From an uncultured Planctomycetota bacterium (GTDB lineage Bacteria > Planctomycetota > Phycisphaerae > UBA1845 > Fen-1342): a stretch of DNA of 42,773 nt. Of this stretch, positions 16,424 to 25,140 are shown piece by piece. Each line of letters begins with the position of its first letter. Position 1 is the first letter of the stretch. The DNA lies in assembly GCA_900696535.1 (NCBI GenBank), contig CAADGM010000049.1, positions 1 to 42,773 on the forward strand. Direction: 5' to 3'. Under the pieces are notes generated by a model, which was not told where the DNA came from, did no database searches, and saw only the letters and a list, made by a program, of their open reading frames with translations. Both the position numbers and the translations under genes were made by a program.

Positions 16424-18121
16424 CTACGGCCCGCCGTACGCGAACTGAAACGCGGCCCAGTCCGCCATGTCCAGGTCCAGGTCACCGTCGAAGTCGCCCG
16501 CCAGGCACAGGTGTCCCAGAGGAAAGGCCACGCCCGGCCCGGCGGCGCAGAACTCGAAGTACAGCAAGTCCGTCTCGTCGATCACGCCGTTCTGGTCGAA
16601 GTCGCCCGGCATTGGCGCGGCATAGACCTCGAACTCCGGGATGCGCGCGTACGTGTCCACGCCCGGATCTACGATCAGCAAGCGGACGAACCGCGCCAAG
16701 CGCGGCTGCACGTACGCCCGCGCCGTGGCAGCGGATCCGGCGCCGTTGTACGTGAGCAGGTCGACGCGCCAGGGGTCCGCCGCGTCCAGTCGCGTCTGTA
16801 TCGCGAACGCCGTCGTATTGAATGCCGGGTTCTCGCCCGCAGCTCCAGCGTGCCGAACGATGAACCCGGTGAGCCGTCGCGGGGTGGGCCACTCAAGCGT
16901 CAGCCAGTGCGGCCCGGGCGTCGGCGCGCTGGTCCACTTGCTGGCCACGGACACGACGCCGTCAACCGCCAGGGCCCCGTTGCCGCTGCTGGTTGTGACG
17001 CCGGCGGCCGCCGCAATGTTCGCACCAAACGGCACGGCCGCGGTGGTGGGCTCCTCCACCGGCGCCGCCACACCGGCCGGCAGATTCATGGCGGCCGCGG
17101 CATGGAACGCGTCCCACAGGTCGTTCGCCGCGCCCGGGGGGTGCAGCGTCCGAAGGAACCCGATCGAGAAGCTCTGCCATGCCCCGGAGTCGTACGGATA
17201 GATGAACCAGCAGGCGGCCGTGATGGGCTGCGCCAGCGGCAGCGTGTTCCACCCGTGCAGATCCACGAGGGCGGCCTGAAGGAACTGCGCGCTGACCGCT
17301 TCGCTGGCGGCGGTCAGCGGCTCGACCGAGCGAGCCCACTCCGTCAGGTGGACCGGCCTTCCGGCAAATCCGTGCTCGCGCAACACGGCGAGCTGCGTCA
17401 GGTAGCCCGCCTGGAACTCGCCGCGCGAGTCGGCCACGCCATGCCACGGCGCCGCGTAAGCGTGCAGCGCGAAGCCATCGAAGTCGTTCGGATCAAGCAA
17501 CGCGCAGACCGCGGAGAGGTACTCCGCGCCGCCGGTATGACGCACGCCGGGCACGAGATCGCCCGGTGAAACTGGCCCAATCAACACGACCTGCTCGCCC
17601 AGCGGACTTGCCACCGACTTGATCGCTGACCGCACCTGGCGGAACGTGTCGACATACTGCTGCGGCGTAAGGACCTGCCCGCCCCATTCGGCCAGGATGT
17701 TCATCTCGTTGCCCACCTGCCAGATGTGGGCCACGCTGGCCAGCTCGGCAGCGGCCTGCTGAACCGAGATGAGGTACGCAGGCACGTTCTGTGGAAAGGG
17801 AACGGTCTCCCCCCAGTTACGCTCGATCCGGACAATGAGGGCGTGCCCCCGCTGGACCATCGTGTTGAAGCGGTAGTCGCGTTGCCATGCGGCGGACCAC
17901 CAAAGGTCGCTGTTGGTCTGGACGGTTTCGAGCGACCAGATGCCCTTGCCGCCGGTCATGGCCTCGACCTGGCTGCCGACGGGTTCGCCGTACCAGTGGA
18001 TGCCGTAGAGCCAGGGCGAGTCCGCGGCGCTGCGCAGTGGTGTCATCAGCAGCGCGGTGGCCGTCAGCAGGGACAACGCGAGTCGTAGGATTCGATTTGG
18101 ATCAGGTCCAGTAGCACACAT
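16424..18121 (-). CDS. Secreted clan-A glycoside-hydrolase-like protein with F5/8-like and dockerin-like domains
   Basis: 565 residues. The signal peptide spans about 1-33. A TIM-barrel-type domain (about 38-335) carries GNEMN with E139 as the probable acid/base and HLTEWA with E261 as the probable nucleophile, the two-Glu layout of clan GH-A. A discoidin-like (F5/8 type C) carbohydrate-binding segment (about 375-500) follows. The C-terminus has two calcium-loop repeats (GDFDQNGVIDETDL and GDFDGDLDLDMADW), as in dockerin-like tails of planctomycete exoproteins. Family and substrate cannot be fixed; a polysaccharide is likely. An in-frame ATG at 18145 is an alternative start. Confidence 0.75.
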   Translation of the reverse strand: MCATGPDPNRILRLALSLLTATALLMTPLRSAADSPWLYGIHWYGEPVGSQVEAMTGGKGIWSLETVQTNSDLWWSAAWQRDYRFNTMVQRGHALIVRIERNWGETVPFPQNVPAYLISVQQAAAELASVAHIWQVGNEMNILAEWGGQVLTPQQYVDTFRQVRSAIKSVASPLGEQVVLIGPVSPGDLVPGVRHTGGAEYLSAVCALLDPNDFDGFALHAYAAPWHGVADSRGEFQAGYLTQLAVLREHGFAGRPVHLTEWARSVEPLTAASEAVSAQFLQAALVDLHGWNTLPLAQPITAACWFIYPYDSGAWQSFSIGFLRTLHPPGAANDLWDAFHAAAAMNLPAGVAAPVEEPTTAAVPFGANIAAAAGVTTSSGNGALAVDGVVSVASKWTSAPTPGPHWLTLEWPTPRRLTGFIVRHAGAAGENPAFNTTAFAIQTRLDAADPWRVDLLTYNGAGSAATARAYVQPRLARFVRLLIVDPGVDTYARIPEFEVYAAPMPGDFDQNGVIDETDLLYFEFCAAGPGVAFPLGHLCLAGDFDGDLDLDMADWAAFQFAYGGP

Positions 18122-18160
18122 GCGACGAACAACTCGCCTGCGCATCTCGGCAGCGGCGCC

Positions 18161-18190
18161 TGGACTCCCGCTTTTTTCGCGGGAATGACG
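18161..18190. repeat. Dispersed-type hairpin with CCCGC/GCGGG stem
   Basis: On the minus strand the segment reads as CGTCATTCCCGCG, a run of A, then GCGGGAGTCCA. It has a 6-bp stem TCCCGC/GCGGGA and an A/T-rich loop. It resembles the CATTCCCGCG...GCGGGAATCCA palindrome found in intergenic DNA of many unrelated bacteria. It lies upstream of the hydrolase gene. Confidence 0.6.
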
Positions 18191-18302
18191 GCCTCGCGTC
18201 CACATTCGCGGGATCGACGGTCCGACCGCGCGGCACGCACGCCGATCTGCTCAGTACTATCGGGAACCAAGGCCGGGTCGGCCACGAATTCGGCGAGCAC
18301 AA

Positions 18303-18322
18303 GACCGGCGAGGAGGCCGGTC
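18303..18322. terminator. Hairpin downstream of the phosphohydrolase gene
   Basis: A perfect 7-bp stem GACCGGC/GCCGGTC with a GAGGAG loop, 25 bp beyond the stop codon of the gene at 18347. It is well placed for a terminator, but has no T tract. Confidence 0.4.
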
Positions 18323-18346
18323 CCCCACCAGTCCCGTCCGCTACGC

Positions 18347-20035
18347 CTACTGGAGATAGCCCAGGTCGCTCAGCCGCTTCTCCAGCACACGGCGCTCTTC
18401 CTCGCTGAACACCTCGCGCCCGGACTCCTGCACCGTCCCCAGCGGCGGCTCCTGCTCGACGAGCAATTCGGCCGAGAAGGCCTCGCGAATCGCGCGCCCC
18501 TCCATGTCCACCGGGACCCGCAGCCCCAGCGCCGACAGCGCCGTCGGCGTAATGTCGACGATGTTCGCATCGACCCGAATGCCGCGGCGAACGTTCGGCC
18601 CGCGCAGGCCGAAGACGCCCTCGAGCCGATGCGTGCCCTCGAGCCGGTCCAGCGGCACCCAGCGAACCGCCTGGCGCCCCCGAATTCGTCGCACCACCGA
18701 CAACCCCGGGTGCGGCGCGAGCATGAGGTCTGGCAGGTTCGGGTTGTCCTCGCGGCGGCAGCCGTAGAGCTCCTCGGTCTTGTGCACGTGCTCGAAGATC
18801 GGAACGACCTGGCCGTCGGGGTTGCGCACGGTCGCGGCTCGCAGGCGCTGTGCAATCTCCTCGCGCAACGACTCGAATTCGCTCGGCGGCACGATCCCCA
18901 GCGGCCCGCGCCCCTTGAGGTTGATGTAGAGGTATCCGTAGATACCCGCGTGCATGACGCAGGCCCGCGTCCTCGACCAGTCCACGGCCAGGTCGCGCTC
19001 GATGCCGCGACTGCCCTGCTCGAAGCGCGTCTGGCGGCCCTTGGTGAGGCGGTGCCACCAGTAGTTGGCCCGGGTTGAGGCCTGATTCCACGGGCTGCGG
19101 AGCTTCAGGTAGCCCCACTTGCGCAGCAACTCGTTGGGCTGCGCCTTGCCGTCCAGACTGCCGTGGCCGTGGTCGGACATCACCAGGGTCGTGGCCCCGA
19201 TGCGGTCCGCGTAGGCCACGAGTTCGCCCAGTGCGTCGTCCAGGCGCGTAAAGCACTGGGCGGCCAGCGCGGCCTCGCGGGGGAAGCGGTGACTGAAGCG
19301 CGGGTCCAGGTACTTCCACGCCTTGTGCTGGAGGTTGTCCACCAGCTTGAAAACCACCATGAGCACGTCCCACCCGTACGTGTCGCCGCAGTGGCGGGTC
19401 AGCAGGGCCCCGTGCTCGAAGCTCTTGGCGATGTACTCGATGTTCTCGGCGAGCTGGGCCAACCGCCCCACCGCGGTGCGGCGCCAGTTGGTGCGATAGT
19501 CGTAGTTCGGAATGAGCCGGAAGATCTCGTCCTTCAGCTCCGGCGGCCAGGTGAACTGCGCGTCGATGCTGGGGGTCTCGAAGCCGCTGATCATGAACCC
19601 GTTGACCGGCTTGGGCGGGTAGGTCATCGGGACGTTGACGCTGCCGACGCGCAGTCCCTTCTCCGAGAGGAGCTGCCAGAGCGTCTTCTCGCGGATCTCG
19701 TAGGTGCTGTTGAAGGTCAGCGTGTGCGTGGTGGCGTCGTAGGTCTCGAAGTCGAGGATGCCGTGCCGGCCCGGTCCCTTGCCGGTCATGAAGGTCGTCC
19801 ACGCCGCGGGCGTGATGGGGGGCTGCGTCGAGCGCAGGATGCCGCGCACGCCGTCCGCGAGAAATGCCTTGAGGTTCGGCATGCGCCCGCTGTCCATGAG
19901 CGGGTCCAGCACGTCGAACGTGGCCCCATCCAGGCCGATGATGAGAAGCCGGTCGCACAGCGGCTTGAGCGGCCGCGCGGCGCGCGCGGCCGGGGCAGAC
20001 TGAGAACCGGGCTTGACCGGAGCGGCAGTGCTCAT
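18347..20035 (-). CDS. Alkaline-phosphatase-superfamily phosphohydrolase/phosphodiesterase
   Basis: 562 residues, of the type I phosphodiesterase/nucleotide pyrophosphatase-like group. Metal and catalytic motifs are GLDGATFD (D36), the Thr nucleophile region ITPAAWTTFMTG (T80 or T81), GRHGILDF, and the metal-binding SDHGHGSLDG segment (about 285-295). The C-terminal NIVDITPTALSALGLRVP motif is typical of the group. No signal peptide is apparent, so it may act in the cytoplasm. Substrate unknown. The start at 20035 has AAGGG upstream. Confidence 0.85.
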   Translation of the reverse strand: MSTAAPVKPGSQSAPAARAARPLKPLCDRLLIIGLDGATFDVLDPLMDSGRMPNLKAFLADGVRGILRSTQPPITPAAWTTFMTGKGPGRHGILDFETYDATTHTLTFNSTYEIREKTLWQLLSEKGLRVGSVNVPMTYPPKPVNGFMISGFETPSIDAQFTWPPELKDEIFRLIPNYDYRTNWRRTAVGRLAQLAENIEYIAKSFEHGALLTRHCGDTYGWDVLMVVFKLVDNLQHKAWKYLDPRFSHRFPREAALAAQCFTRLDDALGELVAYADRIGATTLVMSDHGHGSLDGKAQPNELLRKWGYLKLRSPWNQASTRANYWWHRLTKGRQTRFEQGSRGIERDLAVDWSRTRACVMHAGIYGYLYINLKGRGPLGIVPPSEFESLREEIAQRLRAATVRNPDGQVVPIFEHVHKTEELYGCRREDNPNLPDLMLAPHPGLSVVRRIRGRQAVRWVPLDRLEGTHRLEGVFGLRGPNVRRGIRVDANIVDITPTALSALGLRVPVDMEGRAIREAFSAELLVEQEPPLGTVQESGREVFSEEERRVLEKRLSDLGYLQ

Positions 20036-20308
20036 GGGCTCTGACCCTTTACGCGGACAGACCGGGGTCTCTCGCCACCGGGACCGTCACGCCGCGCGGG
20101 CCGGTGCGGCCTGGTGCGTGACCCGCGGCGCCTCGGCGGGCGCCGCATCCTCCGCGCGCCAATTTCGCGGTACTATAGCGTGGCTGGCACGGCTCCGCGA
20201 GACGCGCAGGCGGCCGGCCCGCCGCTGTCGCACGCGCCGCCCTGCCCCGATACAATCGGTCGCAACCGCGCCGGCCGCGCCGTGTACGCAGCGCCGGGCG
20301 CCATCAGC
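20036..20308. other. Divergent intergenic region before def
   Basis: No gene is seen. An extended frame runs into def from 20114, but its translation is low-complexity and lacks peptide deformylase features, so the def start was placed at 20309. A short AT-rich patch at about 20170-20180 (TACTATAGCG) is a weak promoter candidate for def. Confidence 0.35.
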
Positions 20309-20836
20309 ATGCACGACCTCGAGCAACTTCACATCGTTCACTACCCGGATCCGCGGCTGCGCGAGCAGTGCAAGCCGGTCACGCAGTTCGACGACGCCCT
20401 GGCCGCCCTGGCCGTGCGGATGCTCCAGCTCATGCACGAAGCCCGGGGGGTGGGGCTGGCGGCGCCGCAAGTCGGCATCCTCCAGCGCATCTTTGTGATG
20501 AACCACACGGGCGAGCCCGAGGACGATCGCATTGTCATCAACCCGGTGTTGCACAACCCGCATGGGGCCGCCGAGTCCACCGAGGGCTGCCTCTCCATCC
20601 CGGGCGTGAGCGTCAAGGTCCGCCGAGCCGAGCGCATCCTGCTCACGGGGCAGGATCTTCGCGGGCAGCCGGTCGAGGTCCCCACCGAAGACCTCCAGGC
20701 GCGGGTCTGCCAGCACGAAACGGATCACCTCAACGGCATACTCATCGTCGACCGCATGGGACCGACCGACCGCATCGCGACCCGCAAGACGCTGCGGGTG
20801 CTCGAGAATACGTACCGCGGCAAGGCGCGGCGCTAG
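20309..20836 (+). CDS. def: Peptide deformylase
   Basis: 175 residues. It removes the N-formyl group from nascent proteins and is an Fe/Zn hydrolase. All three motifs are intact: GVGLAAPQ (47-54), EGCLS (92-96, with metal ligand C94) and QHETDHLNG (135-143, with ligands H136 and H140 and catalytic E137). The ATG at 20309 gives the usual start just before IVHYPDPRLR. No methionyl-tRNA formyltransferase gene (fmt) is adjacent, unlike many genomes. Confidence 0.97.
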   Translation: MHDLEQLHIVHYPDPRLREQCKPVTQFDDALAALAVRMLQLMHEARGVGLAAPQVGILQRIFVMNHTGEPEDDRIVINPVLHNPHGAAESTEGCLSIPGVSVKVRRAERILLTGQDLRGQPVEVPTEDLQARVCQHETDHLNGILIVDRMGPTDRIATRKTLRVLENTYRGKARR

Positions 20837-20863
20837 CGGAGTACCTCGGCGACAGGCGCGCGG

Positions 20864-20882
20864 GGCGGGCGTCCGGCCCGCC
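20864..20882. repeat. Hairpin between def and the CorC/HlyC gene
   Basis: A perfect 7-bp stem GGCGGGC/GCCCGCC with a 5-nt loop, 28 bp after the def stop codon. It has the same core as the second hairpin at 12897-12916. Confidence 0.55.
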
Positions 20883-20926
20883 GGGGCCAGGACGGTTGCC
20901 TGCCCCGCCCGCGCGGGAGACGCGGC

Positions 20927-22261
20927 ATGCCACTGGTCTACGAGATCCTGATCATCTTCGGGCTCATCGTGCTCAACGGGCTGCTGGCCATGTCCGAGCT
21001 GGCCATCGTCTCGGCCCGCAAGGCTCGCCTGCGGGAGATGGCCAACGCCGGTGATCGGCGCGCCGAGTCGGCCCTGCGGCTGCGCGCGATGCCGGAGCGC
21101 TTTCTCTCCACCGTGCAGATCGGCATCACGCTGGTAGGCGTGTTCGCGGGCGCGTACGGCGGTGCAACGATCGCGGGCAAGCTGGCGGATGCGCTGCAGG
21201 AGTCCCCGAGCGTCGCGCCACTGGCCGAGCCGCTCAGCATCGGGATCGTCGTGGTGGCCATCACCTACGTGTCGCTGGTGATCGGCGAGCTGGTCCCCAA
21301 GCGGCTCGCCATGAGCCATCCCGAGCGGATCGCGTGTCGGGCGGCGCCATACATGCACGTGCTCTCGGCCCTGGCCGCGCCGCTCGTGTCGCTGCTCAGC
21401 GCCTCGACCAAGCTCGTGTTCTGGCTCGCCCGGATGCGCCCCTCGACCGAGTCGCCCGTGACCGAAGAGGAGCTGCGCATCCTGCTCGACCAGGGGCGGC
21501 AGGCGGGCGTCTTCGAGAAGGCCGAGCAGGACATCGTCGAGCGCGTGCTGCGCCTGGGCGACCGCCGCGTCAGCTCGCTCATGACGCCCCGAACCGAACT
21601 CGTCTGGGTTGATCCGGACGACCCCATAGGCGAGAGCATGCGGACGATGATCCGGGCCGGGCACACCTACTACCCCGTCTGCCGCGGCAACATCGAGCAC
21701 GTGCTCGGCGTGACCAGCATCAAGGCCCAGATCGCCCGCATGGTCAACAAGAACCCGCCGAACGTCCTCGCCGAGATTCAGCCGCCGCTCTTCGTCCCCG
21801 AGGCCGCGCCGGCCTTGAAGGTGCTCGAAACCTTCAAGCAGACCGGGCAGCATCATGCCCTGTGTGTGGACGAGTACGGCGGCGTGAGCGGCATGGTCAC
21901 GCTCAACGACATCATGGAGGCCGTGGTCGGCGACGTAATGAGCGCCGGCCGCACTGACGAGAAGCCGGCCGTTCGGCGCCCGGACGGAAGCTGGCTGATG
22001 GCTGGCTGGCTACCCGTCGCCGACGTCGTCGACCTGCTCAATATCGAGGTGCCCGAGGAGGCCGAGCCGCGCAAGGCGGACACGCTCGGCGGCCTGATCA
22101 TTGCGGCGCTGGGCGACCTGCCCAAGGAGGCCGACGCGATCACCTGGTGCGGCTACCGCTTCGAGGTGGTCGACATGGACGGCAAGCGTGTGGACAAGGT
22201 ACTCGTGCAGCCGGTGCTCGAGCCCCAGGGGGGTGAGCCGGGGGATTCCCAGCCGACCTGA
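20927..22261 (+). CDS. CorC/HlyC-family membrane protein (DUF21-CBS-CorC)
   Basis: 444 residues, the full-length architecture. The N-terminal DUF21 transmembrane domain (about 1-185) begins with the typical ...LNGLLAMSELAIVSARKARL. It is followed by a CBS pair (about 205-330, starting VSSLMTPRTELVWVD and ending VDEYGGVSGMVTLNDIMEAVVGD) and a C-terminal transporter-associated domain (about 345-430). The family is linked to magnesium or cobalt efflux and also carries old haemolysin annotations; transport is the safer reading. GGGAG lies 7-8 bases before the ATG. Confidence 0.9.
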   Translation: MPLVYEILIIFGLIVLNGLLAMSELAIVSARKARLREMANAGDRRAESALRLRAMPERFLSTVQIGITLVGVFAGAYGGATIAGKLADALQESPSVAPLAEPLSIGIVVVAITYVSLVIGELVPKRLAMSHPERIACRAAPYMHVLSALAAPLVSLLSASTKLVFWLARMRPSTESPVTEEELRILLDQGRQAGVFEKAEQDIVERVLRLGDRRVSSLMTPRTELVWVDPDDPIGESMRTMIRAGHTYYPVCRGNIEHVLGVTSIKAQIARMVNKNPPNVLAEIQPPLFVPEAAPALKVLETFKQTGQHHALCVDEYGGVSGMVTLNDIMEAVVGDVMSAGRTDEKPAVRRPDGSWLMAGWLPVADVVDLLNIEVPEEAEPRKADTLGGLIIAALGDLPKEADAITWCGYRFEVVDMDGKRVDKVLVQPVLEPQGGEPGDSQPT

Positions 22262-22273
22262 CCGGCACGCGGC

Positions 22274-23587
22274 TCACCGCTGCGCCGTCGCGAGCGCGTC
22301 CCATCGCGAGAAGAAGCCGGGGAAGCTCTTGGTCACCACGTCGGGATGGCGAATGACCAGGCCGGGGACGCGCAGACCAACGACGGCGAAGCTCATGGCC
22401 ATGCGATGGTCGTCGTAGGTCTCGATCTCGGCCGCCGCGCACGCCGGCGGCGGGTAGATCGTCAGTCCGTCGGTCCGCGTGTCCACCCGCGCGCCGAGCT
22501 TGCCCAGCTCGCACGCCAGCGCCGCGATGCGGTCGGTCTCCTTGACCCGCAGGTTGGCCACGTTCTCGATCCGCGTCGGTCCGTCCGCGAACAGCGCAAT
22601 GGCCGCGAGCGTCTGCGCGGTGTCCGGCATGCCGTTCAGGTCCACCGTGACGCCGCGCAGCCGCCCGTCTGCCGGGCCGTGAACTTCCAGGCCATCGCTC
22701 GCCGCGTGCACCTGGCACCCCATCTGCGCGAGGACGTCGACAAAGCCGACGTCGCCCTGTCGGCTGGCGCGACTGAGCCCGCGCACCCGCACCCGCCCGC
22801 CGGTGACCGCCGCCGCGGCCCAGAAATACGTCGCGGCGCTGGCGTCCGGCTCGACCTGGTAGCTGCCAGCCTGGTAGCGCTGCGGCGCCGGGACAATGAA
22901 CCGCCGGCCATCGTCCGAGACGAGCGACTCGACTCCCAACTCGCGCATGACCTCCAGCGTCATCGCGATGTAGGGCTCGCTCACGCACGCCCCCCGAATG
23001 TCGACCAGGACGTCTCCGCGGCACGCCGGCGCCGCCATCAGCAGCGCACTGATGAACTGGCTCGACGGCGGCGATTCGAGCACGGCCTCGCCGCCGCGAA
23101 GCCCGTCCGCATGCACGACCAGCGGCGGATAGCCCTCGATCTCCTCACACTCGATCTTCGCCCCCAGAGAGCGAAGCGCGTCCACCAGGTCGCCGATCGG
23201 CCGGGCGCGCATTCGCTGCGAGCCGTCCAGTCGATAGTGACCGCAGCCCACGCAAGCCAGCGCTGCGAGGAAGCGCATCGCGGTGCCGGCGGCGCCGACA
23301 TCCAGCTCGGCTTGCTCCACCCGGAAGCCCCCGCTCCGCCCAGTCACATGCAGCCGGGCGCGCGCTTCGTCAACCTCGACATCGACGCCCAGCGCCCGCA
23401 GCCCGCGCACCATCGCGTGCGCGTCGTCCGAGAGCGAGGCGCGCTCGATCGTGGTCCGGCCATCCGCCAACGCCGCGCAGGCCAGGTAGCGATTCGTCAG
23501 GCTCTTCGACCCGGGCAGGTCAACGTCGGCCTCCACCCGCCCAACCGGCTCGATTCGTACCGCGCCTGGGAGAAAGGTCACCGGCAT
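22274..23587 (-). CDS. aroA: 3-phosphoshikimate 1-carboxyvinyltransferase (EPSP synthase)
   Basis: 437 residues. It transfers the enolpyruvyl group from PEP to shikimate-3-phosphate in the aromatic amino acid pathway. Substrate residues are visible in GSKSLTNR (26-33, K28), SSQFISALLMAAP, and LRVKETDRIAAL and TYDDHRMAMSFAV near the end. The PEP-site loop is GAAGTAMRF (98-106) where many enzymes have GNAGTAMRP; the Gly tied to glyphosate sensitivity is kept, while the Asn and Pro are replaced. The ATG at 23587 has GAGGAG nine bases upstream; the longer open frame to 24298 is non-coding in character. No other aro gene is adjacent. Confidence 0.95.
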   Translation of the reverse strand: MPVTFLPGAVRIEPVGRVEADVDLPGSKSLTNRYLACAALADGRTTIERASLSDDAHAMVRGLRALGVDVEVDEARARLHVTGRSGGFRVEQAELDVGAAGTAMRFLAALACVGCGHYRLDGSQRMRARPIGDLVDALRSLGAKIECEEIEGYPPLVVHADGLRGGEAVLESPPSSQFISALLMAAPACRGDVLVDIRGACVSEPYIAMTLEVMRELGVESLVSDDGRRFIVPAPQRYQAGSYQVEPDASAATYFWAAAAVTGGRVRVRGLSRASRQGDVGFVDVLAQMGCQVHAASDGLEVHGPADGRLRGVTVDLNGMPDTAQTLAAIALFADGPTRIENVANLRVKETDRIAALACELGKLGARVDTRTDGLTIYPPPACAAAEIETYDDHRMAMSFAVVGLRVPGLVIRHPDVVTKSFPGFFSRWDALATAQR

Positions 23588-23684
23588 CGATCCGCACTCC
23601 TCAGCGGCCGCCAGCCGCCGGCACACCCCCGGCCAGCGCCGCCCAGTGAGGCACGCGATCGCTCGGGGCAGGAACTCCCCGTGC

Positions 23685-24638
23685 TCATGCCGCCAGCGCC
23701 ACGCGGAACACCGCCCGCAGCGCCCACGCAACCTCCGCCTGCGGCAATTGCTCAACGACTCCGTCGCTGAGCCGGCCGAGCTGCACACCATCGCCCTGCG
23801 CGCCCAGCCACACGCGGCACCGCGCCGTCCGCCCGCGCGGCCGCACAACGGCCGGCTGCCCGGGCCGTGGCTCACCGCCGACGACGACGATCGCCGCGTC
23901 CGTATCAAGGAACATCGGAGCCATAGCCCCGTCGCGCACGCGCACCCCGAAGGCCTGCGGCAGGAGGCGGGCGAGGCTCCCAAGTTGCAGTCCGAGGGCG
24001 GGGCCGGCCCCGGGTCGGTCCCATCGCACCGCGTGCGCCGCATGGAGCGCGTCCGCCGCGTAGGCGATCGCCGGCTCACAGATCTGCGCCGGGACAATGC
24101 CGCTTGGCGGTCCGGCCTCTCCCTCACGCGGCGCAGCGAGCGCGAACGGGGCATCTGCACTCGCGGCGGGTAGGACTTCAGGGACCGCGTCGGGCTCGAA
24201 AATCGGTATCCAGGCGCCGCTCGATGCACCGCTCGTCGCACCCGCCGCTCCCGGAAGTGTCGCCTTCGGACTCGGCTCAAGCCGCTCACCCTCGGCAAGC
24301 AGCTCGATGAACGCCTCGACCGCGGACGCCAGGTGCGGGCTGCGGTCGAGCAGGCCGGCTAGGCGGGTGAGAATCTCGCGGTGCCGCGTGCGGGATTCGG
24401 CGATGACCACCGTCCCCCGCGCGGCGACCCCGGTCAGCAGCCATTGCAGGTCTTCGCCCGTGGTCTCGCACAGCCGCACGAGCACGTCCGGCGGCGGGAC
24501 CGCGGAGCGCTCATAGCGCTCGTATTCGTCGAGGGGGACGGCGAGGCGCTCGGCCAGCGTCGCGGCGCCGCGCGGGCCGAAGTGCCGCCGGCGCAGTTCG
24601 CGGATCCGCTCGCAGAGTGCTCGTTCGTGGGTGTTAAT
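23685..24638 (-). CDS. HTH regulator with S24/LexA-like domain, apparent ATT start
   Basis: About 317 residues. The N-terminus is an XRE-type helix-turn-helix (RIRELRRRHFGPRGAATLAERL...YERYE, about 11-45) followed by VLVRLCETTGEDLQWLLTG, a layout common in planctomycetes. The C-terminal 90 residues resemble the S24 peptidase fold of LexA/CI repressors, but the nucleophile position reads DGAMAP (236-241), with Ala in place of Ser, and no VKR-type Lys is seen. In this frame there is no ATG, GTG or TTG before the HTH, back to a stop at 24708. ATT at 24638 lies 7 bases after GGAG and is the best start. A GTG at 24485 would cut off the HTH. Confidence 0.65.
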   Translation of the reverse strand: MNTHERALCERIRELRRRHFGPRGAATLAERLAVPLDEYERYERSAVPPPDVLVRLCETTGEDLQWLLTGVAARGTVVIAESRTRHREILTRLAGLLDRSPHLASAVEAFIELLAEGERLEPSPKATLPGAAGATSGASSGAWIPIFEPDAVPEVLPAASADAPFALAAPREGEAGPPSGIVPAQICEPAIAYAADALHAAHAVRWDRPGAGPALGLQLGSLARLLPQAFGVRVRDGAMAPMFLDTDAAIVVVGGEPRPGQPAVVRPRGRTARCRVWLGAQGDGVQLGRLSDGVVEQLPQAEVAWALRAVFRVALAA

Positions 24639-24739
24639 GGCTGCGCTCCGGGCGGCCGGTTTTCGCGTCGCCCGGAGAGCGAGTATACGACCGATCGGGC
24701 GGCGGCCTCAACTTTCCGCCGGTCACGCCAGGCGTACAG

Positions 24740-25003
24740 TCAGGTAACCTTCCTGAACTTGCCGCCGCCTTCGTTGACCAGCTTCGTAAAGCCCTTGGCC
24801 TTCAGGTTTCGGTCGCTCAGCATCGAGCGCTCGGAACCGTGTGTGCTGATGCCGCATGCCGAAATGAGCCGCTGCACGGCCCCGCCGCACCGCGGACAGG
24901 TGGCCAGGGGCGGATCGCGCATGGACTGGGCGAATTCAAAACGTTGGCGGCAGTAGTCGCACGCCTGTCGCGCGTCGACGGCCTGGTATTCGTAGGTTGG
25001 CAT
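24740..25003 (-). CDS. FmdB-type zinc-ribbon protein
   Basis: 87 residues. It begins MPTYEYQ and carries C15-x2-C18 and C36-x2-C39 with the ...QSMRDPPLATCPRCGGAVQRLIS... pattern of FmdB-family putative regulatory proteins. Compared with classic members there is an insertion of several residues between MPTYEYQA and the first Cys pair. Function unknown; a zinc-binding regulatory role is assumed for the family. It follows the two Hsp20 genes on the same strand, 137 bp downstream. Confidence 0.85.
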   Translation of the reverse strand: MPTYEYQAVDARQACDYCRQRFEFAQSMRDPPLATCPRCGGAVQRLISACGISTHGSERSMLSDRNLKAKGFTKLVNEGGGKFRKVT

Positions 25004-25140
25004 GGCGAATTTCAGCTTGAGTCGATTGCGGGCCTCAATCACCAGCTCAGGCCCCACGAGACTATAGCGCGGCGTGCCGCAGGCGAGCGACCTCGCCCAC
25101 GGCACCCTTCGTCCATTCGGTCTCAGCGCCGATCGTCCGC

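Noticed and set aside
18102-19958. 618-residue Arg/Pro/Ala-rich open frame on the minus strand
   Set aside because: It lies in another frame of the phosphohydrolase gene, which has clear catalytic motifs; the translation is low-complexity, as expected from high-GC shadow frames.
20187-20210. Sigma-54 promoter before def
   Set aside because: TGGCACG is present, but there is no TTGC at the required 12-base offset.
23588-24298. Long N-terminal extension of AroA
   Set aside because: The extension overlaps the HTH regulator in another frame, has no domain features, and a good ribosome binding site marks the start at 23587.
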